A model generated the notes under the pieces. It did not search any database. It had not been told where the DNA came from and worked only from the letters and a program-made list of their open reading frames with translations. Source: Xylogone sp. PMI_703 (Eukaryota > Ascomycota > Leotiomycetes). From it: 64,000 bases of DNA. Where the stretch lies: positions 682,001-746,000 of the forward strand of contig JAJTUQ010000002.1 of NCBI GenBank assembly GCA_021399445.1. The letters are read 5' to 3'. Made by a program: the position numbers and the translations under genes. Shown in pieces: positions 46,052 through 57,842 of this stretch; the first letter of the stretch is position 1; each line of letters starts with the position of its first letter.

Positions 46052-47034
46052 ATGGGTGATCCACCCTCACAAGATGCAGATGAGTTCTGGCTCTTCGGAT
46101 ATGGGTACCCCGCCGTCCACTGGATAGCGTTTAAGAATTTTACACACCGACTAACCACAACGCAAATTGTAGAAGCCTGATATGGAAACCACCGCCACAT
46201 TTCGGTCAGTCGCACTATTAGTGATATATGTCTTTTCATATAGTGAAAATGTCAATACTGAGCTTCCGAGATTAGATCGTCGCATCCCGGGCTACGTGAC
46301 GGGCTACGTTCGCCGCTTCTGGCAGGTTTGTAGATTCCCTTTCTCGCTTTCAAGGTTTCAGAATACATCATTTGCTTACTATGTGAATGAGATAGGCTAG
46401 GTAAGCAGTTTCTTTTTGTTCTATATACATACGTATATGTATCTACGTCACTGCCTAAGCCACCTGTACTGATGTAAAATCCAGCGAGGATCATCGAGGA
46501 ACACCCGAGGCCCCTGGCCGGGTCGTCACTTTGATAGAGCGTTCCTTCTGGGCGACGCTGAAGGACTACCATGAGTCTGGTTCCGAAAAAGTCTGGGGTA
46601 CTGCTTACCGGATTGAGGCGTCAAAAGTCTCGGAAGTAAAAGAGTATCTGGATATCAGAGAAATAAACGGATATTCAATTCACTACACACCTTTCTATCC
46701 TGCTGATGGCTCGCCCAGTATAAGATGCCTAGTCTATATTGGCACGCCAGACAATCCCCAATTCATGGGGCCACAAGATCCCCAGGCGCTGGCTGAGCAC
46801 ATCTTTAAGAGCCAGGGTCCAAGTGGGTTGAACAAGGACTATCTACTACATCTTGAAAAAGCTTTGAATGATCTGAGTCCTGAGAGTGGAGATTCACATA
46901 TCACAGACCTCGCCGAAAGGGTTCGAAAACTCGAACAATCGGATAAAGTTCAGAGTCCTACCATAGATCTAACCGCAGACCACCATTTGAAAAAGGTTCA
47001 CAGCACAGAGGAGCAAGAAGAGACGGAGAAATAG
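46052..47034 (+). CDS. ChaC-family gamma-glutamylcyclotransferase, 229 aa, with a 5-nt microexon
   Basis: Proposed exons are 46052..46104, 46173..46204, 46276..46325, 46396..46400 (GCTAG) and 46485..47034 (690 nt). ChaC enzymes cleave glutathione to 5-oxoproline and Cys-Gly in the cytosol; yeast Gcg1 is the model. The spliced N-terminus reads EFWLFGYGSLIWKPPPHF, which is the substrate-loop signature. It continues GYVRRFWQASEDHRGTPEAP, where the residues AS come only from the microexon plus the next base. Without it the frame hits a stop after 17 codons. Further family motifs are VWGTAYRIE and YLDIREINGYSIHY, the latter with the expected catalytic Glu. A polar tail of about 60 residues contains a short coiled coil. 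The RRM gene converges on it. Confidence 0.9.
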
Positions 47035-47461
47035 AACATCGGAGCGGGCCTTTTTTTCATTTCATCAAACAACCATTACTGCCGTAGACTCATAGACCCT
47101 GCTGAAAACTGCAGTCTTCATAAGAAAACAGAGACCTTGATCGAATGATCGAAGGCTGAAACAAATTCGGATATCCGAGAATAAATCGTCGTAACTAAAA
47201 GCAATCGCGTAGTGTGACCGAGCAAATAGGTAGGAAATCCCCCAAACTCCGAGCAAGCGTCCAGCTCGCAAAGGTCAAACCGCATCCAGAGACCACGAGG
47301 CTGACCTGTAGAACCCATCCAGGGATGATCGTCCCAAGGCCTGCCGCACAATTACCCGTTCGCTGCAACAACCAAAGCTAACTTTTGTTCTTGTCTTCAT
47401 AACGTACCAACGAGCCGCCCCCGGAGAGAAGAATTACATTTTACCTGCCATCTCGCACCTA
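47035..47461. other. Convergent 3' spacer ChaC-RRM gene
   Basis: These 427 bp lie between two facing stop codons. A T-rich run follows the ChaC stop at 47050. No gene is seen. Confidence 0.45.
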
Positions 47462-48174
47462 CTACCAGCGGCCACCGCCTTGCTGGTTGCCATAGCCTCC
47501 ACTACCACCACCACCGGAGTAGCCTTGATGTATGCGTCAGTATAAGTCACTATGCATTTGGGGGGAAACAAAGAAGATTTCGACATACCACCTCCTCCAT
47601 AACCTCCTTGACCTTCACCACCACCACCATATCCGCCGCCGCCACCACCGTATCCACCTCGATTTCCATATCCACCACCTCCGTAGCCTCCTCCACGACC
47701 ACCACCGAAGCCACGGTTGAAACCGCCGCCGCCACCACCGCCAGAGCTACGCTCAGAGGCCTTGTCAACACGAATAGTGCGGCCATCGAACCTAGAAGTA
47801 GGATCAGCAACGAGTAATGTTTATTCAAGTATCCGAAGTGTTTGTTCTTACTCAACATTGTTCATAGCGGCAATAGCAGCATCAGCATCGGACTCTTGGT
47901 CATAACGGACGAAGCCGAAACCACGGCTGCGACCTGTGTCACGGTCCTTAACAACAACCTAGCACAGCCAATATGTGAGCGTCACATTTTATTATCAGTA
48001 TTAGATTCAGTGAACCCACAGCTTCCTGAACGGCACCAAACTCCTCAAACTTCTGGCGAAGAGCACCCTCATCAGTGTGCCATGCAAGGCCACTAAGAAC
48101 TCATATTAGCCATCTATTCTTCGAAGACAGATTACCCCAAGCACGATCACTTACCCAATGAATAGCTTAGACAT
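47462..48174 (-). CDS. Glycine-rich RNA-binding protein with one RRM, 154 aa
   Basis: Five exons on the minus strand: 48174..48155 (20 nt), 48092..48020, 47958..47852, 47791..47589 and 47523..47462 (465 nt). The single RRM covers residues 1-85, with RNP2 as LFIGGL (split by the first intron) and RNP1 as RGFGFVRY. Other RRM landmarks are [28 protein letters not shown] and [11 protein letters not shown]. The C-terminal 65 residues are almost wholly Gly/Tyr/Arg ([18 protein letters not shown]) and end GGGRW. This is the architecture of plant and animal glycine-rich cold-inducible RNA-binding proteins, which act as RNA chaperones and tend to phase-separate. Fungal copies are mostly unnamed. Five exons for 154 residues is intron-dense and leaves room for alternative splicing. 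Confidence 0.93.
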
Positions 48175-51100
48175 GATTGGTGATTATTTGTCTCGAAAAC
48201 CTGGCTCAAATTCTCAATGTCCGCGCACTTTGATAGCAAAAGAGCACGTCATCTTCGGTGACGGGTGATGGTATATAAAGATATGTGTACGGAAATGGAC
48301 GGAGTGCGCACATCACGCAAAGAAAGATACAAGGGTGTAGAACAAGATTGGATTGCGCTAGAAGCGCACAGAGACAGGAAGGACATGAGAGGTGGAAGCA
48401 TAAATGATAGAACGATAACAATGCATTTTTATTCTTGTTCTTTTTTTTTTTTGAAAAGGAAGGTAGGCAAAGTGAGGATGATCGGTAGGTATTAAAGGTT
48501 CAGCGCGCAAGCAGGAGAATCAGACGAACTTCTTGAGGAATTGAGACGGGCTGATATCAGATCGCGGACAGGTCAAAGCCGGTCTACTTTTTTCTGCTAT
48601 AAAAGCCTGGTGTGACAAAAGGTATGCAGATGTCCGAACGACAGAAAGGACAGTGCGAACGGGGATGTCTTTCTAGTAAGGGACAGAAGTGGCGCGGTCC
48701 AGGATCGCGCAGAAAGGCAGTAAAATCGGAATCTCGTAAGGGAGAAGGAGAATTGGCAGGAGAAGCAGAGGGAAGAGAGTGTGGGCGAGGTGATATGGGA
48801 GAGTCCTGCCCCTCAATATCACGCTAGCCAAGCGAGGGCGGAGGAGGGCCAATGCAGGGCCCGCTGAGCTCACGCCTTGTATCCCCCTCTCGCCCCCTAG
48901 AAAACGAGCGACCTTGTCGGTTGATCAGATGTGGGAGCAGCTTCCCGCTTCTTCCTACTCATGGCGGGCGAGAACTGGAGCTGGCTAGAAGAAGAGGAGA
49001 TGCGCAACGGCAGTAGAGCCAGTTGGAGCATCTTCCATCCAGTGATTGACGGTTACAGCTTGCTCCTACCACAACATACTGAGCAACGGCAAAGACGACT
49101 TGCACTTGGCTCAAGCCGTGTGTGCGCATCAAGAGTTGTATGGTCTGCAAGTAGAGAGTGTGAGAGAGAAGTGTGTGTGGGTGTCGCCGGACGTTTGTTC
49201 GTCCATTATCAATCCAGTCCTCCCAGCAGCAATGCTCTCAACGGCACTGGATTAATGCGCCCCTTCTTCGAGAGAGAGGAGAGGTGGCCTCGAGGAGAGC
49301 AAATAACCAATTCAACGGCCTGGCCAGGCGCACTCTTGGTACAGTACTACGGTACTACAGTACAGGCGCTCAATTGGCATCGCAACTGTCATCCACTCGA
49401 ACGCGCACGCCAATGGTAGGTTTAAGCCCGGTACCGATACAGAATCTTCCTGGTAGACTGGGATCAGCCCTTCCCACTTTCCAACGGCCGGATCTACTCC
49501 TGGGATGAAAGATGAATCGGGCTCCCACAGTTGCTATCTATCTCCAACCATCCTTTCGGCACACATAATCTGGAACAATGTAGGATCCCAACTCACAGAC
49601 AGCCACCTCGACCACGGCAGGGCAGCAGCAGCAGTAGCAGTAGCAGCAAGCACTGTGTGTATAGTGCAGGCAGACAAGTGCGCGATGCCGTTCGTCCTTT
49701 GGAAATGTGTATGCAATGCATGGACTACTGTACCCACGAAACCCACCAACAGGCAGCCTGTTGGATGAACGGTTGAGATCCGTGAGCTCAGGGCCACGCT
49801 TCCAATCACCACCCCTGCTCCGCCACTGCCATCCTGCTACAGTACTCGTCGTGCTGTTGGCCTGCTTGCTGCCCTGCGACGCTCTGCAAACATGGGTTGG
49901 TTCTCCTGTAGCGTGAGACAACCGCCAGGGACAACCAGCTCGTAAAACAGGAGACGGAGCTCTAAGGCACCCAGGTTGACAGCAGAGGCGTCATATATGG
50001 TGGTCAGATAAGTGCACAATCGGAAGTACGATCTGGGTGTAGTACGATACTACACTGTACAGAGTGCCGTATTTGGGACCGCGCTGCCAGCAGTTCCATT
50101 GCGCACGAATTTCTTCATGACTGTGGTGGTGGTGTTGCTGCTGGGGGCCGGGTCTTATCGATAAAGCGGATCAGGGACTTTGGGGGAGCTGGGACCCTGC
50201 GCCCAGGAAGCTACCACGGACTAAATTACATCAATTGTCTGGCCAATCTCTACCGTGCTGCAGCCAGCCATGGCAGCTGGGCACTACCGAATCCCCACCG
50301 TGGCCATAACGTGAGGAAGACGGCGAGTCCCAACTCTGTGAAGCCGCTGCGCAGTGCCACATACTTTTCATCCGGCGTCATCCTTCTGCACAATCACGTC
50401 CAACTTCACACCAGCCCATATTGACTACAGCCGGAGAGCGACGATTGGCGAGGTTGTGCTTGGATAATAAATCGCCTCTCAATCATCCCAGTGGAGAGGC
50501 TCCCGCCAGAAACTGGAAACCGGTGAGAGCTGGCATCTGCAATTGTGTCATAAGCAATTCAAGCCCCCCGGTCTCTCCGATCATGTCCTATGTCTCCGTA
50601 AAGCCAATCCTGCAGATTCGACCAGTCTTGCCGTAGGTATCCGCAGGATTCGATCAAGACCTTCCCATGCCTCCCTGCAAAGCCGGATCTTCCGCCACAA
50701 TAATATGCCTGGGAGACGAGCGTAGCAATGCAGGACGGTACCAGTACAGTGCTGTTACTGCTACATCAAACTAGCCAGTATTCTGCTACTGGAAGATTCC
50801 ATAGCAAACACTGGCTCGGACTCGTATTTGGAGGGGGTTTTTGTTTGCCTGTGTTACTAATTATGCTTGTTTCGGCTGGGAGCCTATGGCTTGGATTATT
50901 GACTTGGGTCTTGCATTTTATCTGCGTTCGTTTATGGCAACATGCATCCAGACGAATATCCTAGAGGAATTACCGAAGCCATTTTTTGGTTTTCCAGATC
51001 CACACAGATTCCTTGGGCTAATTAGTTAGCTGAATGCTGCTGCTGTCGTTATCCCATGGGCGAGTTACTTCGGTCAAGAGTAGCCGCATCGACGCAGTGA

Positions 51101-51728
51101 GCATTCTAGATCACTATGGAATCCAGTGAGCAGGGTGCTTTAGTGGGCCCGGCCTGTGACAGATATTAGGCTCGAGCACTCTGCATAGGGCTGTAGCTAG
51201 CCTGCCCGCTGTAACAAAACCTCCACAGTAGTTGCAACGCTGAGACAACACGCTTTACGCCAGTCGACCTACATCGGGACTCTCTTGCGTTACCGCAGTA
51301 TTATCTGGAACATTTTTAGCTTCCAGTGGCCATCGTTGCCGGAAGTTTATATATCAGCGCTAAATTGTAGTTCAGTTAACAAGCTGTGGACGAAGATCGC
51401 AGTCACATGCGTAAGACGCTTCTTTGGTCTTGCACTCATAGTTGTAAAGTTTCTATTTTTCTTTCAAAAACGACTATTTTCGAGGAACACAAGCTACAAT
51501 AGTAATAGGTAGGTAGAAGATAGGCAAGTGTTTCCTTGTTCCATACACGTTCCCAACTTTAAAGTAGAAACCCTAAAGTTAAGAGGGAAAGAGCATTCAA
51601 CGGAACGCGCTGTAAGAAAGATAACAGCATATGCTATTTTCCAATCACAATACACAATTTCTTAACCTCATCTATCAATACCACTGCTTCTTTCAGCCAC
51701 GTTCATTTAGAAACCTCTGTTCATTATC
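48175..51728. other. Gene-free block of 3.5 kb
   Basis: No supported gene. Short frames appear on both strands in the GC-rich part (48.6-50.5 kb), but none has a family motif. GTAC-type repeats lie at 49339-49365, about 49838, about 50042-50060 and about 50742. CAG/GTAG trinucleotide-like runs are near 49621-49655. A hydrophobic frame at 50728-50964 is probably chance. The last 400 bp before 51729 are AT-rich and probably the promoter and leader of the PIP-box gene. Confidence 0.5.
49339..49365. repeat. GTAC-rich short repeat
   Basis: A 27-bp stretch starting GTACAGTACTACGG and ending TACTACAGTACAG contains four GTAC/AGTAC cores in imperfect direct and inverted order. Confidence 0.75.
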
Positions 51729-54648
51729 ATGACGCACCATCGCCAGTCAAGAGGAGACAGCTGTTCTACTAAGGATAGTACGTTGCAGCATGTTAACTAT
51801 GACCATTTGCGGTGTCCTCGGCTCAGTGGTGACCTAAGAAAAGCAGCTAATCGTGAGGTAGAGCACGGCATGCTTGATGGTCAAAGGGATATGAACAGTG
51901 GACCTCTACCAACCTTGGACGAAGACACCAACCACATTACCGAGTGGTTATTGCAAGTCAAGGAACAAACTTGCCCATCTGTTGATTGTACTAGATTAAA
52001 GGGCTACCGAGAAAGTAAGAGGCTGCAATATATTTCGTTGGTTCCTCACAGTTCGCCCATGGACTAACAGAAGAGTCACAGGCTATTTAGGCCATGACTT
52101 GCACGTACCCTCCGAACTAGCAGTTACGAATCATGCAAATTCTGGGACCTTTTGTGGAAGGGATTATGATTCGAATGCAGACAAGAAGAGGAACAATAAT
52201 ACATCTGATAGTTCTCTAATAGAAGAAAGCCTCGCATCAAGGCCACCTATATTACTCAGCAATAACATTGCCATAGAAATGAAAGAGAAACGAAATACCA
52301 AATCATCGAATGATAGAGGAAAGTACAGTTTCTCAGGCTCAGAAGAAGCATCTTCTACGGCCTCCAAGATCTCGGACTCTCGTCCAAGGCTATTTGAGAA
52401 AAGACCTCGCCGTAGGACTCGAGAAGATCATTATCAACCGAGGAATAAGAGAAACAAGGCAGAGAAAACTCATGTTCATGGTTCAAAGAAGACAAGAAAG
52501 AAATCTGGCCAGTCAAAGCTGATAGGCGTTGATGCAGAAAACCTCATGCATAATTTTTCCTCTGAAAACATTGGATCAGGACGCTTGACCGTAAGTAAGA
52601 TTGCCCATGATGGAATTTTTGGTGTGATACTTATTAATTTAGATGCGCCGACACCATGGTCCAGGCCTATTCAATAATGGTCGAGCTTCTGCTTCGATGA
52701 GGCGTCAAGGTTGTAAGTCTTCTTCCCAATATCTAGGACATTCCTAATCGGTGCGACTGATATCTCGAAAGTGCCGGACCTCGCGTTTTCTGAGATGAAA
52801 TTCCTCCAGAATGACCTAGAGAGTATTTCCCAGCCAGAGTTCCAACAGCAAATATCAACTACACAAGAGAGAAAAAGAACACAAAGCGTTCAAAACGAGA
52901 TATCGACTTATTTCAAACCTACACCTCTCGAACTATGTTCTACAAGGCCACTATCAAGGTTATCTTCAACTCAGGCTTGTGTTGCTAAAATACGGGCCAT
53001 AAGGAAGCGACATAGGTTGGATAACAGCCTTTTCCCGTCATCTTCAGTAGAAGTCTTAGGAACACCTGTTTCAGAAGCTACTTCGTCAAATATCATGCCC
53101 GTATTTTCGCCGACTTCAAGTTTACATTCTCCCAGATGCCCTACAGAGTCTGTTGCGGAGACTACCACGATTAGTTGGCCCGAAACACAATATCCTTCTA
53201 GAACAGAGGATGATGCGTATTCTAACCATTCTCGAGCCAGGAGTTCGACGCCTCGTTTGGCTAAATCACCAATAAATAAAAACAGAACCCCCTCAAACGG
53301 AGAAGGTGAGTCTGTAAAGACACTCGCAGAGTTAAAAGACCGTCGCAAGTCAGCTATCTTATGTAGCCGTTTACAAGAGAGCACAATTATCTCACCTCGT
53401 CCGATCAAGGATGTCAAAACATCATCATCCATTTCAGAAGCACAGGGGCACAGCAAATCACCAAGCCAACCTAACCTCCATCATATAGACGTTGCCATTC
53501 AAACAGAACCCATTACAGTTGCCCTTATCAGTGAACAGGTCACAATTGACGATCAAGGCGGGAGTTCAAAGACTAGGCTAGATCAATATCATATAAACCG
53601 AGACTCACCATCTTTAGAATTGACCACATCTCCAGATGTGTGCGAACACGTTGTCACGGTTCCCGAGATGGCCCAGGTGGCAGATGAGTTACGTGTAAAG
53701 TACTCTGGTCGAATACCCTGCGACAGCGGAGCTTATGGAACTAACGAAACCATACTACAACAAAATAACCAGATTATAAACTCTAACAGTGAGGTCGATT
53801 GTCAAGTGCTACAGTATCCAACGACACCAAATCCCCTTATTGAGGGCAAGAGAAAAGCCCGAAGCCAAGGTACCACTCACGCTCAAAATGGTATTGAACT
53901 TCAGCAAGAGCACAGTAGCCACATAGAAGAACTTGAGAAGCCCTGTCATCTACACGTGTATTTGAATGAAGGTATCCCAGTTAGCGGCTTCAGCTATCTA
54001 TCCGAAATTTATCTAGACAGAGGTAATGAAAACTTTGTGGCTGGAACGTCGCAACATGTTGCATATGAACAACTTGTTCAAAAAGACAATAGGGATTTAC
54101 CGGATTCTCCTGCTAAAGGAACATTCAAAATTCCCAAGGAACATACTGTAACGTTGCCTTTTTATACTCTTGCATCGTACAAGATAAATCCCAGCCACGC
54201 GGAACAGCTTGATTTCGATTCATTAGATTACCAACTGACACCTCATCAATATGAATATCTACAGGATGAACCCGAAGTCGATGCTGTTCAGATTCCAGAC
54301 TCTAATGATTTTATTTCATATGGCTCAGTCAAGTCAAGAGAATACGACCCGATTAATGAATTCCTTGAGGTTGATCATGGCTGGCAGGAGTGTGATAATG
54401 ATGCTCACAGCACTTTAAACCACGCCGAATCTCCTGATCCCGATTTTCTACAACAGGACATCCCTTGCCAAACCCCCTATCACAATACCGAGGCGCCTTT
54501 CACTGGTGATTACGGTCAGCAAAAGTTCTCGAGAGAAATACTCACAGCCTGTCAGGATTTAAGTATTATGCAAAAACCATGCTTTAGCCAAACAGCTGTC
54601 GAAAGCACCTCGGGCCAACGGTTTTGGCAACCCTATCTTCAATATTAA
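51729..54648 (+). CDS. Large disordered protein with a perfect PIP box, 913 aa, unidentified
   Basis: Exons are 51729..52014, 52082..52590, 52643..52712 and 52772..54648 (2742 nt). The start is MTHHRQSRGDSCSTKD. The chain is polar, Ser/Thr/Gln-rich and largely disordered. It has a basic segment around residues 200-245 (RPRRRTREDHY, KNKRNKAEK-like runs, KKTRKKSGQSK), then a compact block (LIGVDAENLMHNFSSENIG). At residues 329-336 is QNEISTYF, which fits the PCNA-interacting consensus Q-x-x-[ILM]-x-x-[FY]-[FY] exactly and is preceded by basic residues (ERKR). Many S/T-P sites follow. No enzymatic domain is visible. The PIP box and basic region suggest a chromatin or replication-fork factor, but I do not recognise the family. 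The acceptor of exon 2 is chosen as the CAG that keeps the frame. Confidence 0.75.
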
Positions 54649-54739
54649 CAAGATTGTAGTATTATTCTGGATCTGTTTTCTCGTCGGGTAGTTCTACATG
54701 TTATCAATCAATAATTATCTATATAGAGATGCATGGTAT

Positions 54740-55771
54740 CTATTCTGGCTCTTGATCCTTCCACTTTTCTCGAATACTTGCGACATCAAATCCACACTGC
54801 TCTGCTTTTGTCATTATCGCCTTAGCCTTTCCAACTACCGGTACATCAATCATCTTTCCATCCAGCGTCCAAGCCCCCCTTCCCTGAGCATCTGCCTTTT
54901 CATCCGCTATTACAACCCTTGTTGCCCATTCCACTTCTTTCTCTCCTGGTGCAAAAGACTTCTGCACAATCTCCACCTGCGACGGATGGATGCACTGTTT
55001 CCCATTGAAACCAAGTCCCTTTCCATCTAAACACTCTTCCTCCAGGGTTCGTAAGCCTTCGGGTCCCTTGTAAGCAGTGCAGACAAGGTCAATGGCCGAA
55101 GGAAGGTTGAATGACCTAGCAGCAGTTACGATAGAAGAGCGTGCGAAAAGGAATTCCCTAAGTGATGGGGTACGAGTCAATGAGAGATCGAGGGCAAAGT
55201 CCTCTGCTGCGAAAATCAGGCCACTAAGATAAGGAGACGCCTTGCATATTTCACTTAAATTCATTATAGATTCTGCAGATTCTATTAATGCGAGTATTTT
55301 CAGAGGTTCTTTGCCATTGGCGTTCTCGGATGGGGTCAAGGGATGTCGTTCTGGTAGGCTGTGACGAAGCACATCTGTAACAAAGTGTAGATCCGAGGCT
55401 CTGTTCACTTTTGGAATGACCAGACAATCTAAGTTTGGTGATTTTAAAACAGCTGTCAAATCCTGGAGAGCAAGGCCAGAAGAAACAGCGTTTATGCGGA
55501 CGGCGAGCTCTTTGATATGAGGTGGGCGGGGTTGTGAGAGATGGGAGACAATGTTATTACGAGCCTCTTCTTTTCTGTCCGGTGTCACTGAATCTTCAAG
55601 GTCATAAGCAGCAGTATCGACACAGAAAGTACGAGACTTTTCGAGCATCTTTTGAGAAGAGGACGGGACTGGGGGTTGTTTGTCAGTACAGCCTGGTGCG
55701 GGGCATCGCTTTTCAGAGTACATACCATAAAGGAGAGCTCGGCGCAGCACCGAAGCTGCTTTGGTAGCCAT
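54740..55771 (-). CDS. CitE/CLYBL-like acyl-CoA lyase (HpcH/HpaI aldolase family), 324 aa
   Basis: Exons on the minus strand are 55771..55726 and 55668..54740 (975 nt). The 57-nt intron is a multiple of three without a stop, so unspliced RNA would still encode 343 residues. Splicing produces [16 protein letters not shown], the family N-terminus, so I treat the segment as an intron. Other signatures are [16 protein letters not shown] (metal/CoA binding), [17 protein letters not shown], and [17 protein letters not shown] near the C-terminus. Mammalian CLYBL is a mitochondrial citramalyl-CoA lyase; the basic start [13 protein letters not shown] could be a weak mitochondrial presequence. The exact substrate in fungi is not established from sequence. 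The gene converges on the PIP-box gene, with 91 bp between stops, so 3' UTRs probably overlap. Confidence 0.9.
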   Translation of the reverse strand: MATKAASVLRRALLYGMYSEKRCPAPGCTDKQPPVPSSSQKMLEKSRTFCVDTAAYDLEDSVTPDRKEEARNNIVSHLSQPRPPHIKELAVRINAVSSGLALQDLTAVLKSPNLDCLVIPKVNRASDLHFVTDVLRHSLPERHPLTPSENANGKEPLKILALIESAESIMNLSEICKASPYLSGLIFAAEDFALDLSLTRTPSLREFLFARSSIVTAARSFNLPSAIDLVCTAYKGPEGLRTLEEECLDGKGLGFNGKQCIHPSQVEIVQKSFAPGEKEVEWATRVVIADEKADAQGRGAWTLDGKMIDVPVVGKAKAIMTKAEQCGFDVASIREKWKDQEPE

Positions 55772-56123
55772 ATTGGGTCAATTCCCAATCTAAGACTCAA
55801 AACTTGCACGGCTCAAACAATTACAATTGAATCAAAGACAACATTATCTCGGGTTACCCCGGACCCCGCCCGGCTATAAGCTCCCCCTAGTAACGATATG
55901 GGGTTTGTGCCATGAGTTTCCGCCTTCTTTGTGGCTGGTAATTGAAGGATTGATGTCAGAGATGGTGTTAATATCAAGCATTACCTTCTGAAAATGTCCC
56001 AAAACATTGCTGACCCAGAGCGTTGACAGCTGAACACTGATTCAAGGGACCTATTCTTTAAAGACAAGATTTCGCTTCAATATCAAACTCCCTAAAACCA
56101 AGCCAGCCACAAAGACGAAAAAA

Positions 56124-56129
56124 ACGCGT
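56124..56129. promoter_or_regulatory. ACGCGT (MluI box) upstream of BUB2
   Basis: One ACGCGT directly followed by CGCGA lies 86 bp before the BUB2 start, in the 443-bp divergent spacer shared with the CLYBL-like gene. One hexamer is weak evidence alone; it gains weight beside the CDC6 and MPH1 sites. Confidence 0.35.
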
Positions 56130-56214
56130 CGCGAGAACCCGCCTCGCACTCCCAACTTCATTGCAACCGGTGACCCCGTTGATCTCCAGCCTACCACAGT
56201 AATTCATCAACCCA

Positions 56215-57842
56215 ATGGAAGACAAGGACGTAAAAATCTCATTGGACAGAGGAGAAGAAAAAATTCCTTGGGATTTCATCGGAGCTACAGGGCCAATATC
56301 TAAGACGTCAGAATCGCCTATCAAAGAGAGCTCGCCTTTGCTAGCTGCACCTTCCTCGACTGTTCTCAATGCCCCTCCTTCTCCACGAGCACACCGTACC
56401 CTACGACGCCTTCAGTCAGCACATACCTTAAGGCCATCACAATCGTCATTAATTTCGCAACAGCATAAGCAAACTTTCCAACCAACTGGTTCCCCCTCGC
56501 AAGATCAGAACCAGCCTCCCAGTCAAGTTCCAACTCATCGTACCAGGTCCAATAGTGACGTCTCTAGATTGGGTTCTCCACAGCTGGCGGTGACTGGTCG
56601 TCGACCGCCTTTTGTTGGAAGAAGATCTGCAGTCGCAGATTCACTACCTCTCGATAAACTTATCAAAGATGGCCCACCAGATGGAGATGTGGCCGGAGGA
56701 TTGGAGAGTGCGAGGCTCAAGATCTTAGATCAGGGAATCAAGAGCGACAGCGATGGAATGGTAAGCTTAAATCTTCCAATTAATGCTTGATAAGCTCTGA
56801 AGTTTTTTTCTTATAATAAAAATAGTCTTCTCTGCGTATATACGTCTGGCTTATATTACTCAATGCTCCAATACTCGAAACCGACTCTTACCTTGCTCTT
56901 ATCCACCGAGGCGCTTCCCCAGCGTACTCCAAGATTCGCAATGACACGTTCCGGACGCTAGCAACAGATCCTCTTTTCCGACGACGTGTGAGCGAAGCCA
57001 GCCTGATTCGATTATTGAATGCAGTTGCCTGGAAGCTTCATGATGCAAAAGAAGAACGGGCAAATGCCCAGGCAATGGAGCAAGGAACTCGGACGCCTCC
57101 TAGGGTTACTCACACAGCGAATTCCAATGGTAGCCCCGAGCTGCACACTTCAAGTCCTGCCGCAAGGAGGAGATCTCGGGCGATGACATTGACCACTGAG
57201 AGCTCAGAAGCTGGCACTGCTTCTGAGCCAGGAACCTACGTCCAGGGGATGAACGTTTTAGCAGCACCGTTTCTCTACGCAGCTCGAAGTGAAGCAGAGG
57301 CATTTGTTGCATTCCATTGTTTTATCACGAACGAGTGTCCTGGGTACGTCCGAGGAGCCATGAATGGAGTGCATAAAGGGCTTGCGCTTGTGGATAAGGT
57401 GTTGGCTATTGTGGACCCAAAGTTAAGTCTGTATCTCATCGGAAAGGGCATGAGTGCAGAGCTCTATGCTTTTCCGTCTGTATTAACACTGTGTGCTTGT
57501 ACGCCTCCTTTACCGGAAGTTTTACGACTATGGGATTTCCTATTTGCGTATGGTGCTCATTTGAATATCTTGTGCATTGTTGCACAGCTTGTGATGCTCA
57601 GAGATACAATAATGAGCTCTCCAAGGTAAGTTCAACCGTTCTTTCCTTTCCCACTGTCATTCATAGTGTATTTTACATCTTGTTATTAGATGGATTCATT
57701 TACTCATATATTGCATAGCCCTACAAAGGTTCTACGGTCGTTCCCGCCACTACAGGCTGAGACCATCAAACAGGTCACTTTAACACTCATCAAAAAGATT
57801 CCCGATGATATCTACGCTGATATTGTGACTCACGCAAAGTGA
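56215..57842 (+). CDS. BUB2: Bub2/Cdc16-type TBC-domain Rab-like GAP, 489 aa
   Basis: Exons are 56215..56760, 56826..57625 and 57719..57842 (1470 nt). With Bfa1/Byr4, Bub2 (Cdc16 in fission yeast, ByrA in Aspergillus) forms the two-part GAP for the Tem1/Spg1 GTPase. It restrains mitotic exit and septation at the spindle pole. The N-terminal 180 residues are Ser/Pro-rich and disordered, much longer than in yeast Bub2. The TBC domain begins SSLRIYVWLILLNAP. The Arg-finger motif is IRNDTFRTL and the Gln-finger motif TYVQGMNVLAAPF. A poly-polar insert of about 55 residues separates the two. The C-terminal part (LPEVLRLWDFLFAYGAHLNI) matches Bub2. Symbol by orthology. Confidence 0.9.

Noticed and set aside
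47462..47840. Plus-strand frames rich in Thr, Ser and His opposite the RRM gene
   Set aside because: They are antisense shadows of the Gly/Tyr/Arg-rich C-terminal coding sequence.
50728..50964. Small hydrophobic frame that looks like two membrane helices
   Set aside because: T-rich DNA readily encodes Leu/Phe/Val runs. There is no conserved motif and no supporting context.
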